Shown here one piece after another: positions 49,471-57,968 of a stretch of 64,000 nucleotides of DNA (position 1 is its first letter; each line of letters begins with the position of its first letter). This stretch comes from Actinomycetota bacterium (GTDB taxonomy: Bacteria; Actinomycetota; Acidimicrobiia; Acidimicrobiales; Ilumatobacteraceae): NCBI GenBank assembly GCA_030645495.1, contig JAUSLV010000018.1, positions 496,001 through 560,000 on the forward strand. The letters are read 5' to 3'. Both the position numbers and the translations under genes were made by a program. The notes beneath the pieces were generated by a model. That model was not told the origin of the DNA. It was given only the letters and a program-made list of their open reading frames with translations, and made no database searches.

Positions 49471-49499
49471 TTGCATTGCGGGTCACACGCGTGTAGTTT
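49471..49499 (+). promoter_or_regulatory. candidate late promoter
   Basis: TTGCAT (49471-49476), 17 bases, TAGTTT (49494-49499). Faces the HNH-terminase late genes and lies at the only large gap of the early-late border. Confidence 0.5.
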
Positions 49500-49696
49500 G
49501 GCTCTCAGATTGGGGATCGTGGCTCTCAGCCCGGTCCCCTCTGCGCGTCCGAGACCCGTTCGTGGCGTCTCGTTCAGTGCAGTTCACAGGTTCTGCCGGC
49601 CGGCTTGGTGTGGTTGCTGGGCCTCGATGGTTGGTCGGCGGATTTCGTGGGTCACGCGACGGTTTCGGCTGGTTTGTGGTCGATTCGTGCGTGAAA

Positions 49697-49713
49697 ACAC
49701 CCCCGGGGGGTGT
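49697..49713. repeat. 17-base GC palindrome upstream of HNH-terminase
   Basis: ACACCCCC-G-GGGGGTGT, perfect eight-base arms. Upstream of an HNH gene and the terminase, where cohesive-end sites of related phages lie; alternatively the hairpin of a rho-independent-type terminator. Confidence 0.5.
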
Positions 49714-49814
49714 GTTCCGTGCGGGCGGAAGTGGCGGGAGACCCCGCATGGCCGTCTTTTGGATGTAGGACCTTTCGACGTGGTTTCCCCCCGATCCCCT
49801 TTTTTCGCGGTCTG

Positions 49815-50117
49815 ATGCGGCGGTGTTTGACCTGCTCACGGGCCTTTTCTGGCCGTGGTTCTCGGTGTGCGGCGTGTGCGGCAGCGAAGAAGGCGGCTCG
49901 TAATCAGGCCTCGCGTCAGGCGGGTGTGGTGGTGCCGTCGGGTTCGTCGTGCTGGTTGTGTGGTGAGCCGATCAATCCTGCGTTGAAGTATCCCGATCCG
50001 ATGTCTGGGTCGGTGGATCATGCCCGCCCGCTGTCCGCCGGCGGATCGTCCAGGTTGGAGAACCTGCGGCCGGCGCACCTGGTCTGCAACGTGCGGCGGA
50101 GCAACAGGATCGGGTGA
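49815..50117 (+). CDS. HNH endonuclease next to terminase
   Basis: 100 residues. Zinc-ribbon C-L-T-C...C-A-A-C then C-W-L-C-G-E-P-I, V-D-H-A-R-P-L-S-A-G-G, L-E-N-L-R-P-A-H-L-V-C-N: the compact HNH enzyme usually placed just before the terminase in cohesive-end phages, where it is needed with terminase for DNA cutting at cos. 3 bp to the terminase small subunit. Confidence 0.9.
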   Translation: MRRCLTCSRAFSGRGSRCAACAAAKKAARNQASRQAGVVVPSGSSCWLCGEPINPALKYPDPMSGSVDHARPLSAGGSSRLENLRPAHLVCNVRRSNRIG

Positions 50118-50120
50118 GTC

Positions 50121-50651
50121 ATGCCGCGCAGGAAACCAGCAACAGCTCGGGCGAATCGTGAGACCCGGGACATCGGGCTCGTGCAGTTGGCCAAGCAGGG
50201 GATTCCTGCAGCCCCGACGGTTGATGCGCAGCCGGTGTCGAAGCATGTGGCCGCGGCGTGGGCGACGTTCTGGAAGTCCGATGTGGCGGGCCTGGTCGTG
50301 GATGCGGATCGGCCGGCGCTCGACAGGTTGTTCGAGTACTACGAGTTGCGGGCCCGGATGTTGACGGCGTTCATGTCGGAGCCGTTCTCGACTGGGTCGA
50401 CTGGTCAGACGGTGGTGCACCCGGCGGCGAAGGAGATGGCGTCGCTCGACACGAGGATCGTGGCGCTCGAGGACAGGTTCGGGATCACGCCGGCGGGCAG
50501 GTTGAAGTTGGGCATCGTGTTGGGTGCGGCTGCGAAGTCGTTGGAGGAGATGAATGCCCGCTTCACCGACGGTGCCGGCGGCGAGGAAGAGGACGACGAC
50601 GAAGTCGACCCTCGCCGCGCCGGTGCGATCAACACCACAGCGGCCGGGTAA
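50121..50651 (+). CDS. terminase small subunit-like protein
   Basis: 176 residues. Helical, with A-A-W-A-T-F-W-K-S-D-V-A-G-L-V, R-P-A-L-D-R-L-F-E-Y-Y-E-L and V-A-L-E-D-R-F-G-I-T-P-A-G-R-L, similar to P27-type small terminase subunits. An acidic C-terminal patch E-E-E-D-D-D-E lies in the region that overlaps the large subunit gene by 98 bases. Recognises phage DNA for packaging. Confidence 0.8.
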   Translation: MPRRKPATARANRETRDIGLVQLAKQGIPAAPTVDAQPVSKHVAAAWATFWKSDVAGLVVDADRPALDRLFEYYELRARMLTAFMSEPFSTGSTGQTVVHPAAKEMASLDTRIVALEDRFGITPAGRLKLGIVLGAAAKSLEEMNARFTDGAGGEEEDDDEVDPRRAGAINTTAAG

Positions 50652-52449
50652 GGCGCAGCCGGCCAAGAAGGCGGCGGCGAAGAAGGGCGCGCTGCCGGCA
50701 GCGAAGGCCGCGGTGAAGAAGAGTGCGGCGCCGGCGAAGTCGCCGTCACCGGCCAAGAAGCGTGCGGCGAAGGCCGCGCCGGTGAAGAAGGCGCATCCCG
50801 GTTCCGGGACGACGGCGAAGGCCTCGTCGAGGAAGCGGGCGGGGGTTGCTGTTCCTCCGGTCGTGCCGCCGCCGTTGCGTGAGTCGCGTGGCGGCCTGGC
50901 CTGCAAGTGGCAGCAGTCGATGTTGGTGCACGGTGAGGGCGATCTGTACGGCAAGCCGTACCGGCTGTTGCCGTGGCATCGTGAGTTCAACTGGCGCTGG
51001 TTCGAGGTCGACCCCAACAGCGAGATGGGCCCTTGGTGGTGGCTGGAAGGTTTGGTCGGTGCCGAGCGTGGCGCGGTCAAGACCGAGCTGCTCGGTGCGT
51101 TGGCCATGACGGAGATGGCGGGCCCGGCGCAGCTGCGCAACTGTCGATCGACACCACTGGTCCACATCGCTGCGGCCGCGCTGAAGCAGTCGGGCGAGAT
51201 GTTCCGCCAGGTGCAGATCATGGCGGGCGGCGCGAAGGGCCGTGAGGTCACGACTGCGCCGCTGGCCGGCCTGTTCGAAGTACTCGACACGACGATCTCG
51301 TTCCTCGACGGCCGGCCTGGCCGCATCGAGCGTGTGGCCGCGGAGGCGGGCACGAACGAGGGCGGCAAGACGACGTTGTTCCTGGCCGACGAGCTCGCCG
51401 AGTGGACGGGCCGCAAGGCCGACGTGTTCGACGTGTTGAACGCTGCGACGACGAAGCGCATCGAGCCGGGTCGCACGATCGGGATCTCGATGGCCGGCCG
51501 GATGAAGGGCGCTGTCCCGTTCGATGACGACGACCCGCTGTTGTGGAAGTTGTACGTGCGTGGCCTCGACGAAGCGAAGCGTTCCGACTCCCGCTACCTG
51601 TTCGACTGGCGCACGGCGCCGGTGGTCGACTGGGAAGATCCGGCGTCGCTCGAGGCGGCGCTGCGGAAGATGCGTGGCGCCGATGTCACCTGGTCGGTGA
51701 AGGTCCGCCTGCGCGAGATCATGACGCGCAAGATCCGCCGGCAGCAGGCGCAGCGCCTGTACTTGTGCCAGTGGCCTGATCGCACGATGGGCGGCTGGTT
51801 GTCGGAGTCGCCGGGGATCTGGGCGGAGAACGTGGCGGAGGATGCGATCCCTGAGGACGGGTCGGATGTGGTGGTCGGGGTCGACATGGCGTTGCACTCC
51901 GATCACGTCGGGCTGATCGTGGCCGGCCGTCTGTCGGATGGTCGGGTCGGCTGGTATCCGCGGTCGTGGGTGCCCGACACGTCGGGCCGGATCGACCATG
52001 CGGACGTGTTCGCCACGATCGCCGGGCCGTTGGCGACGCGATGGAAGATCAAGCGGGTGGTATACGACCCGAGGTTCTTCGAACTGCCCGCACGCTTCCT
52101 GGAAGACCAGGGGTTCACGGTGGTCGAGTTCCCGCAGTCCCCGGAGCGGCTGATCCCCGCCGACCAGATGTTGCACCAACTGGTGCTCGATCACCAGGTC
52201 GTGCACCCCGACGATCCGGCGTTGAACGATCACGCCGGGAACGCCGCCTGGACCGAGTCCGAGCGCGGCAGGTACCTGTCGAAACGCAAGTCCGGTATCG
52301 CCGGGAAGATGGACCTGATCCGGGCCGGCTCGATGGCCACCTGGGAACTCCTCGCCGGCGACAACACCAATCACGGTGCAGCGACAGCGAAGGCTGCACC
52401 ACCGAACGACGGCCAGTTCTTCCGGCCGGCTCAACGACTCAACCTGTAG
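50554..52449 (+). CDS. terminase large subunit with histone-H1-like tail
   Basis: 631 residues from ATG 50554 (GGAGGA five bases upstream). Residues 11-105 are a Lys/Ala/Pro tail with repeated A-K-K and P-A-K, not usual in terminases. ATPase: G-A-E-R-G-A-V-K176-T-E in place of a Walker A, L-A-D279-E280 as Walker B. RNase-H-like nuclease with Asp444 (V-G-V-D-M-A) and Asp559 (L-N-D-H-A-G-N). Packages DNA through the portal. Confidence 0.9.
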   Translation: MPASPTVPAARKRTTTKSTLAAPVRSTPQRPGKAQPAKKAAAKKGALPAAKAAVKKSAAPAKSPSPAKKRAAKAAPVKKAHPGSGTTAKASSRKRAGVAVPPVVPPPLRESRGGLACKWQQSMLVHGEGDLYGKPYRLLPWHREFNWRWFEVDPNSEMGPWWWLEGLVGAERGAVKTELLGALAMTEMAGPAQLRNCRSTPLVHIAAAALKQSGEMFRQVQIMAGGAKGREVTTAPLAGLFEVLDTTISFLDGRPGRIERVAAEAGTNEGGKTTLFLADELAEWTGRKADVFDVLNAATTKRIEPGRTIGISMAGRMKGAVPFDDDDPLLWKLYVRGLDEAKRSDSRYLFDWRTAPVVDWEDPASLEAALRKMRGADVTWSVKVRLREIMTRKIRRQQAQRLYLCQWPDRTMGGWLSESPGIWAENVAEDAIPEDGSDVVVGVDMALHSDHVGLIVAGRLSDGRVGWYPRSWVPDTSGRIDHADVFATIAGPLATRWKIKRVVYDPRFFELPARFLEDQGFTVVEFPQSPERLIPADQMLHQLVLDHQVVHPDDPALNDHAGNAAWTESERGRYLSKRKSGIAGKMDLIRAGSMATWELLAGDNTNHGAATAKAAPPNDGQFFRPAQRLNL

Positions 52450-52457
52450 GAGCGGCC

Positions 52458-52691
52458 ATGTCGCGCGTGTCGAACTTGCTCGCAGCTGTGGGCGTGATCC
52501 TGATCGTGGTCTGCATCGTGTCGCTGTTCGGGTGGGAGATCGGCGGGCTGGTGCTCGGCTGCTTCTGCCTGGCGTCGTCGTGGTCGATGTTCCGTTGGTC
52601 GGCCTCGGCCCCGTCGGGTGTGCAGCGGGTGACCGATGCGGGCCCGGTGCCGGCGGTGGCCACGGTCACTGATCTGCGGCGGGCGGCCTGA
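52458..52691 (+). CDS. small membrane protein
   Basis: 77 residues from ATG 52458. Two adjacent hydrophobic helices (V-G-V-I-L-I-V-V-C-I-V-S-L-F-G and I-G-G-L-V-L-G-C-F-C-L-A). Lies between terminase and portal with a TGATG junction to the portal. Unknown function. Confidence 0.7.
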   Translation: MSRVSNLLAAVGVILIVVCIVSLFGWEIGGLVLGCFCLASSWSMFRWSASAPSGVQRVTDAGPVPAVATVTDLRRAA

Positions 52692-54136
52692 TGAGCCGCC
52701 ACTGGCTGTTCCCTCCGCGTGCTGTCGAGGCGACTGCGCACGAGATCGCGATGACCGGCGCCGCCGGCGGTGGGGGCTATGACCCGATCGACGGCGACCG
52801 CGGGTTCGTGCAGCTGGGTGCGTCGAGCCGGGAGATTCCCCAGGTTGCGCTCGAGCGGGCTCGCACCTCGTCGATCGCTGCGTACCGGGCGAACCCGATG
52901 GCCCGGGCAATCATCGATACCTACACGAGCTTCGCCGTCGGCGACTCGGGGGTGTCGATCCTGTGCCAGGACCCGATCGTGCGCCCGGTGATCGATGCGT
53001 GGTGGAACGACCCGAAGAACCGGTTCGCTCCGATGCAGGCAGCGATGATGCGCTACTGGATGCTGATGGGCGAGTTCGCCCCGGAGTACATGGTCGGCGA
53101 GCAGACGGGCATCGTCCGTTGGTGCCCGATCGACGTGTCGAGGATCACCACGGTCGAGCTCGAGAAGGGCAACCCGTTGTGGCCGTCGGCGCTGCACTTG
53201 CGTTCGATCGGTGAGTCGCAGCGGCGCACGATCGCCCAGGTCGACGACATCACCGGTCTGCGCACTGGTGATGCCGGGTTCTTCCCGGGCTGGCAGACCT
53301 TGCTCACCGATCGGCGTGGGCAACCGTTCCTGTCGCCGATCCTCGATGATCTCGACGCGTACGGCATGGTGTTGTCGAACCTGATCGACCGCACCGCGCT
53401 GGCCCGCTACATGGTGTGGGACGTCACGGTGAACGGCGATCAGACCACCGTTGACGACTTCATCGCGAAGCGTGGCGGGCAGCACGCGCCGAGCTCGGGC
53501 ACCATCGAGGTCCACAACGAGGGCGTGAAGTGGGAGCCGCAGACCGCTGACACGGGGTCGTTCCAGGACACGAACACGTTGGCGTCGATCCTCACGAACG
53601 TCGCCGGCGGCATGGGGCTCGCGAAGACGTGGCTCGCCGACTCTGAGGGAGCGAACCGGGCGACGTCGATGTCGATGGCCGAACCGGTGCGCCGGCGTGT
53701 CGGTGGCGTGCAGTCCGAATGGGTTGGCGGTGTGATGACCGAGATGGGCCGCTACCAGGTCGACCGTGCTGTCGCCGCTGGCAGGTTGCCGCGCATGGTC
53801 GAGTCGACGAACAGTGCGGGCGACACGATCATGATCCCGGCTGCTGACACGGTGACGATCAAGGGCCCGGCGATCGCCGCTGCTGACAGCCAGGTCACCG
53901 CCGCGGTGTTCCTCAACTTGTCGCAGGCGCTCGACCACATGATGGTCACCGGGGTGCTGCCCAAGGAGGCCGCTGCGTTGGCCGCGCAGACGGCGTGGGA
54001 GCAGTTCGTCGGACAGCCCCTGCCATCGAATCTTGCCGCGAAGGCGCAGGCCGACCCGACCTCTGCTGCTGACGATCTTGCCGAGCTGGCCGACAAGGCC
54101 GGCGAAGCGAAGCTCCTCCGTTTCCAACGCACCTGA
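52691..54136 (+). CDS. phage portal protein
   Basis: 481 residues. Recognised by position after terminase and by the portal pattern: Y-R-A-N-P-M-A-R-A-I-I-D-T-Y-T, W-W-N-D-P-K-N-R-F, D-L-D-A-Y-G-M-V-L-S-N-L-I-D-R and T-N-T-L-A-S-I-L-T-N-V-A-G-G-M-G-L. Forms the 12-fold channel for DNA entry and the head-tail joint. Confidence 0.85.
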   Translation: MSRHWLFPPRAVEATAHEIAMTGAAGGGGYDPIDGDRGFVQLGASSREIPQVALERARTSSIAAYRANPMARAIIDTYTSFAVGDSGVSILCQDPIVRPVIDAWWNDPKNRFAPMQAAMMRYWMLMGEFAPEYMVGEQTGIVRWCPIDVSRITTVELEKGNPLWPSALHLRSIGESQRRTIAQVDDITGLRTGDAGFFPGWQTLLTDRRGQPFLSPILDDLDAYGMVLSNLIDRTALARYMVWDVTVNGDQTTVDDFIAKRGGQHAPSSGTIEVHNEGVKWEPQTADTGSFQDTNTLASILTNVAGGMGLAKTWLADSEGANRATSMSMAEPVRRRVGGVQSEWVGGVMTEMGRYQVDRAVAAGRLPRMVESTNSAGDTIMIPAADTVTIKGPAIAAADSQVTAAVFLNLSQALDHMMVTGVLPKEAAALAAQTAWEQFVGQPLPSNLAAKAQADPTSAADDLAELADKAGEAKLLRFQRT

Positions 54137-54170
54137 CCCACCACCGTCCCTGATCAAGGAGACCCCCATC

Positions 54171-54746
54171 ATGAGTAAGTTGCCCTCGCGCGCTGAAGCG
54201 TGCGCCCTTCTCGGCTGCGCCGACCGCGAGCTCGTCACGATCGACGACTCGCCGGCCGGTGTCATCTACCGGATGGCCGACGGCACTGCGCTGATCGACG
54301 TCGTGCAGCCCGATGCCGCCGGCAAGACCGGGCTGATGTTCGCCCATGCCCCGGCGCTCGACGGCGGCCGCGAGTACTCGGGCAGCTTCCCGGTGTTCGC
54401 CCCGTTCCCCGACGATGCACCGGCCCGCAAGCGTCGGGCGAAGCCGAGCGACGATGGCACGGTCGATGACCTGTCGAAGCTCACCCCGGCCAAGCTGGTC
54501 GCGCACGGTGCGGCGCAGGACCCGCCGGTCGTGCTCGACCCGTCCCTGTCGAAGGCCGACATGCTGGTCGTGCTCGCTGATGCTGCCGCCGCCAAGGAAG
54601 CCGCCGACGACGAGAACGGCGATCAGGGCGGTGACGGCACCGCCGCCGGCGCAGGCATCCCCGCCGACGAGGGCCACGCTGCAGGTGGGGGCAACGATGG
54701 TGCCGATGCTGGCGGGCCCGGTGCTGCTGGCGGTGCGCCGCTGTGA
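54171..54746 (+). CDS. hypothetical head-module protein
   Basis: 191 residues. N-terminal 90 residues folded; C-terminal 55 residues are Gly/Ala/Asp-rich and unstructured. ATG 54171 after A-A-G-G-A-G. Between portal and protease-capsid; could be a scaffold or connector. Unknown. Confidence 0.55.
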   Translation: MSKLPSRAEACALLGCADRELVTIDDSPAGVIYRMADGTALIDVVQPDAAGKTGLMFAHAPALDGGREYSGSFPVFAPFPDDAPARKRRAKPSDDGTVDDLSKLTPAKLVAHGAAQDPPVVLDPSLSKADMLVVLADAAAAKEAADDENGDQGGDGTAAGAGIPADEGHAAGGGNDGADAGGPGAAGGAPL

Positions 54747-57457
54747 TCCCGCGCACGATCGGCACCTGGACCGCCCGGGCGTTGGAAGCGGTCGCGGCGA
54801 CGGCGAAGGCCGGGCAGTTCGTGTCGTGGCCGGCGTCCAAGGGTGAGGCCGTGGGCATGGTCATGTCGGTGCATCGCACCAAGGTCGTGCCCGGGGTTCC
54901 GCACCAGCAGGAGGCCTCGGTCGAGGCGCCGGCTGCACGCGTGCAGCTGTACGCGCGCGTCGGCGGCGCGTGGGAGGCCACGACGGCATACCTCGGTATC
55001 CCTGTCGGGAAGCTCACGCCGGTCGATCCGTCGCCGCCTGTCGCTGCGACTGTCGCTGCGACTGAGGCGGTGGTCGCCGGGTCGTTCAACGCGATCCGCT
55101 CCGCTGTCGAGGAAGCGATCCGTGAGCGCATCGAGGAACTCGCCGGCGTGCGCCCGTGGGTGTACATCTACGACCTGGGCGCCAGTTGGGCGGTCTACGA
55201 GATCGAGGGCACGATCGGCTGCTCCGAGATGTACCTGGTCGACTACATGTTCGACGAGGCGTCGGGTGTCGCCGTGCTCGTGTCGGATCCGGTCGAGGTT
55301 CGCCCGGTCACCCTGTACCAGCCGGTCGTCGAGCAGCAGGGCACCGAGTCGGTCGTTCGTGAGGACGGCGGGTTCCGTCTGCTGGCCGCTGCCGGCACCG
55401 GGTCGGATGGTGGCCGGATCTTCCGGGTGCTGATGATCCGCTACGGCGATTCCAAGAACGGTCGCCGCTACTCCGAAGCGGTGATGCGCGCTGCCGCCCC
55501 CTTGTACGAGGGCGCGAAGGCGTACGACCATCACCGCACCGATGCGGAGATGGCGACCTCGACGATCGCCGGTCTGGTCGGCACGTTCCGCAACGTCGCT
55601 GCCACGGGTGTCGGCCTCGAGGCCGACCTGTGCCTGTTGCCGTCGGCGGTGCACACCGCTGAGGCGTTGGACATGGCGCTCGCCAACCAGGCCGCCGGCC
55701 TCGACCCGCTGATCGGCCTGTCGCAGGACGTGTACGCCCGCTGGAAGTCGACCAGCGCGAACGGCCGTGTTCTCCAGGAGGCCACCGAGATCATCTCGGT
55801 GAACTCCATCGATGTCGTCGCCAACCCCGCCGCCGGCGGGCATGCGACGCGAATGGTCGCCGCGATGGCGCCCAACCCCACCACCACCACCACCTCCAAG
55901 AAGGAGTCCACCACCGTGAACCTCAAGCAGCTGTTGGCGCTGCTCCGAGCCGCCGAGTCGGCCGCCCAGCGGTCCGCACTGCTGCAGGAGCACGCACACG
56001 TCATCGAAGCCGCCGGCCTGACCAACGACGAGGCGCTGCGCGCCTCCGAAGCTGGCCCCGCCCCGGCACCCACCACCACGCCGGCCGGTCCGGTCATGCT
56101 CGCCCGCGAGTCGCTCACCTCGGCCCCGGTGATCGCTGCGGCGATCGCCGCCGCCAAGGTCGACGTGTCCCGCCACGTCGAGGCCATCAAGGCCGAACTG
56201 CCCGAGCAGTTCACCGAGGCCGACCTGGTGACCACGGTCGCACGGTTCGAGCGTGCGGTCGAGGCTTCCGGTCTCACCCCGACGGTCCCTCACGTCGAGG
56301 TGACCGCCGATGCGACCGACAAGTACCAGGAGGCGTTCGACCTGATGCTCGACCCGCGTCGCCCGGGCGGCTTCCGGTCGCTGAAGGAGGCGTACGTCAA
56401 GCACGGCGAGCTCACCGGTTCCGGCCGGCAGGCGTCGTCGATGTTCGACTCGGACTTCAACCAGCGGCTGTTCCGCGAGTGCACCACGGTGGCCCGCGGC
56501 AACGAGCGGTTCATGTTCGACTCGGACCGTGCGACGGAGTCGATCGAGACGGCGACGTTCGGTGAGATCTTCGGCGACTCGATCACCCGGCGCATGATCG
56601 CCGAGTACGCGCAGCCGTCGCTGGCCACGTGGCGCAAGATCGTGTCGAGCGTGTTCACGCTCACCGACTTCCGCACGCAGCGCATCACGTCGCTCGGCGG
56701 CTACGGCGTTCTGCCCGCGGTCGCCCAGGGCGCCCCGTATCAGGCGCTCACCTCGCCGTCGGATGAGGAGTCGACCTACGCGGCGTCGAAGCGTGGCGGC
56801 ACCGACGACTGGACGTTGGAGGCCGCCCGCAACGACGACCTGCGTGCCCTGCAGCGCATCCCGCAGAAGCTCGGTCTGGCCGCCGCCCAGACCTTGTACC
56901 GCTTCGTGTGGGACATGGTCGCGACGAACCCGACGCTCACCCGCGACTCGGTCGCCTTGTTCCACGCCTCGCATGCCAACACGACGTCGACCGCGCTGTC
57001 GGCGACGGCGCTGGCCACCTCGCGCAAGAAGATGCGCACCCAGGCCGCGTACGGCGACACGAGCGACATTCTGTCGCTGGTGCCGAAGTACCTGCTGGTG
57101 CCGTCGACGCTCGAGGAGCTGGCGTGGCAGCTGTGCACCAGCGCCGTGGCGCTGCCGTCGGGGGCCCCGGTCGGTGCGGCGTCGAACACGCCGAACATCC
57201 ACCAGGGCATGGAGCCGGTGGTCGTCGACTACTGGGATGCGTCCTCGACGACCCAGTGGTACCTCGGCGCCGATCCGGCGTTGTGCCCGACGATCGAGAT
57301 CGGGTTCCTCGACGGGCGGGAAGAGCCGGCGCTGTTCATGCAGGCCGACGACACCCAGGGCGCCACGTTCAACGCCGACAAGGTGGTCCTCAAGGTGCGC
57401 CATATCTATGGTGGGGCCCCGATCGAGTACCGCGGCTTTCAGCGTGGGAACAGCTGA
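54743..57457 (+). CDS. prohead protease - major capsid protein fusion
   Basis: 904 residues. (1) Residues about 20-75: small SH3/tudor-like barrel. (2) About 215-385: head maturation protease with His263/His264 (D-H-H-R-T-D) and Ser327 (I-G-L-S-Q-D-V). (3) T-T-T-T-T linker. (4) About 390-530: helical scaffold-like region (L-L-A-L-L-R-A-A-E-S-A-A-Q-R). (5) About 545-904: major capsid protein of the Mu gpT-like class, with F-A-L-F-H-A-S-H-A-N region and G-G-A-P-I-E-Y-R-G-F near the end. An in-frame GTG 55916 with AAGGAG before it may also make a separate capsid protein. Confidence 0.85.
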   Translation: MIPRTIGTWTARALEAVAATAKAGQFVSWPASKGEAVGMVMSVHRTKVVPGVPHQQEASVEAPAARVQLYARVGGAWEATTAYLGIPVGKLTPVDPSPPVAATVAATEAVVAGSFNAIRSAVEEAIRERIEELAGVRPWVYIYDLGASWAVYEIEGTIGCSEMYLVDYMFDEASGVAVLVSDPVEVRPVTLYQPVVEQQGTESVVREDGGFRLLAAAGTGSDGGRIFRVLMIRYGDSKNGRRYSEAVMRAAAPLYEGAKAYDHHRTDAEMATSTIAGLVGTFRNVAATGVGLEADLCLLPSAVHTAEALDMALANQAAGLDPLIGLSQDVYARWKSTSANGRVLQEATEIISVNSIDVVANPAAGGHATRMVAAMAPNPTTTTTSKKESTTVNLKQLLALLRAAESAAQRSALLQEHAHVIEAAGLTNDEALRASEAGPAPAPTTTPAGPVMLARESLTSAPVIAAAIAAAKVDVSRHVEAIKAELPEQFTEADLVTTVARFERAVEASGLTPTVPHVEVTADATDKYQEAFDLMLDPRRPGGFRSLKEAYVKHGELTGSGRQASSMFDSDFNQRLFRECTTVARGNERFMFDSDRATESIETATFGEIFGDSITRRMIAEYAQPSLATWRKIVSSVFTLTDFRTQRITSLGGYGVLPAVAQGAPYQALTSPSDEESTYAASKRGGTDDWTLEAARNDDLRALQRIPQKLGLAAAQTLYRFVWDMVATNPTLTRDSVALFHASHANTTSTALSATALATSRKKMRTQAAYGDTSDILSLVPKYLLVPSTLEELAWQLCTSAVALPSGAPVGAASNTPNIHQGMEPVVVDYWDASSTTQWYLGADPALCPTIEIGFLDGREEPALFMQADDTQGATFNADKVVLKVRHIYGGAPIEYRGFQRGNS
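55903..55918 (+). promoter_or_regulatory. internal ribosome binding site and start inside the capsid gene
   Basis: AAGGAG followed about 9 bases later by GTG at 55916, in the frame of the fusion. It falls exactly at the T-rich linker between protease and capsid/scaffold parts (residue 392) and would give a 513-residue capsid precursor. Confidence 0.55.
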
Positions 57458-57878
57458 CCGGTGTGCCGCTGCCGGCTGTGATCGGCAGGCACAACGAAGG
57501 GTCTGGTGCAAGAAGCACGCTATGCGCGTGCACAGGCACGGAGACCCTGACATCGTCCTCCAGATCCGCGGCGACGATCGGGCCCGCTTCATGTCGCACG
57601 TCGACATGGACGGGCCCGGCGGGTGCTGGCTCTGGCTGGGCGGTGTCGACCGCCACGGCTATGGGAAGTTCGAGCTTCCCTCACGGACGGTCAAGGCCCA
57701 CCGCTTCTCGTACGAACTTCATGTCGGCAGCATCCCTCCAGGACTGGTGATCGATCACGTCCGCGAGTGGGGTTGTCGGCATCGATCGTGCGTGAACCCT
57801 GATCACCTTGAACCGGTCACGGTTCGAGAGAACACCGTTCGGGGCATCGCTGCCCGGGCGTCGTCCATCAACCACTGA
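57444..57878 (+). CDS. HNH homing endonuclease behind the capsid gene
   Basis: 144 residues if started at GTG 57444 (overlapping the capsid end); 118 from ATG 57522. The longer form adds a C-A-A-A-G-C...C-K-K-H zinc knuckle usual for these enzymes. HNH core: G-G-C-W-L-W-L-G-G, V-K-A-H-R-F-S-Y-E, V-I-D-H-V-R-E, C-V-N-P-D-H-L-E-P-V. A free-standing selfish endonuclease. Confidence 0.85.
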   Translation: MGTADRCAAAGCDRQAQRRVWCKKHAMRVHRHGDPDIVLQIRGDDRARFMSHVDMDGPGGCWLWLGGVDRHGYGKFELPSRTVKAHRFSYELHVGSIPPGLVIDHVREWGCRHRSCVNPDHLEPVTVRENTVRGIAARASSINH

Positions 57879-57968
57879 TCGTCGTGCGGGCGGGGCCGTC
57901 CCAACACCGGCCCCGCCCGCCCGGCACCACCACCACCCGAAATCTCTCGTTCTTCGAAAGGAACACCC

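Larger units (their letters stand above)
49412..49814. other. late control / packaging gap without a convincing gene
   Basis: About 400 bp of noncoding-looking sequence between early and late modules. Contains a candidate promoter (49471-49499), a duplicated GGCTCTCAG (about 49500 and 49521), a 17-base GC palindrome (49697-49713) and several T- and C-runs before the HNH gene (49798-49806). A frame spans it but has atypical composition. Confidence 0.6.

Noticed and set aside
49408-49815. 135-codon open frame in the late control gap, with GTGA overlap at its start and TGATG at its end
   Set aside because: Cys/Trp/Arg-rich product without pattern, many codons rare for this genome (CTA, AGA, GTA, GGA) and lower third-position GC than neighbours; it also covers the candidate promoter.
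54623-57607. 994-codon minus-strand frame opposite the capsid fusion
   Set aside because: Mirror of strong codon bias in the plus-strand fusion gene; Arg/Gly/His-rich and no start signal.
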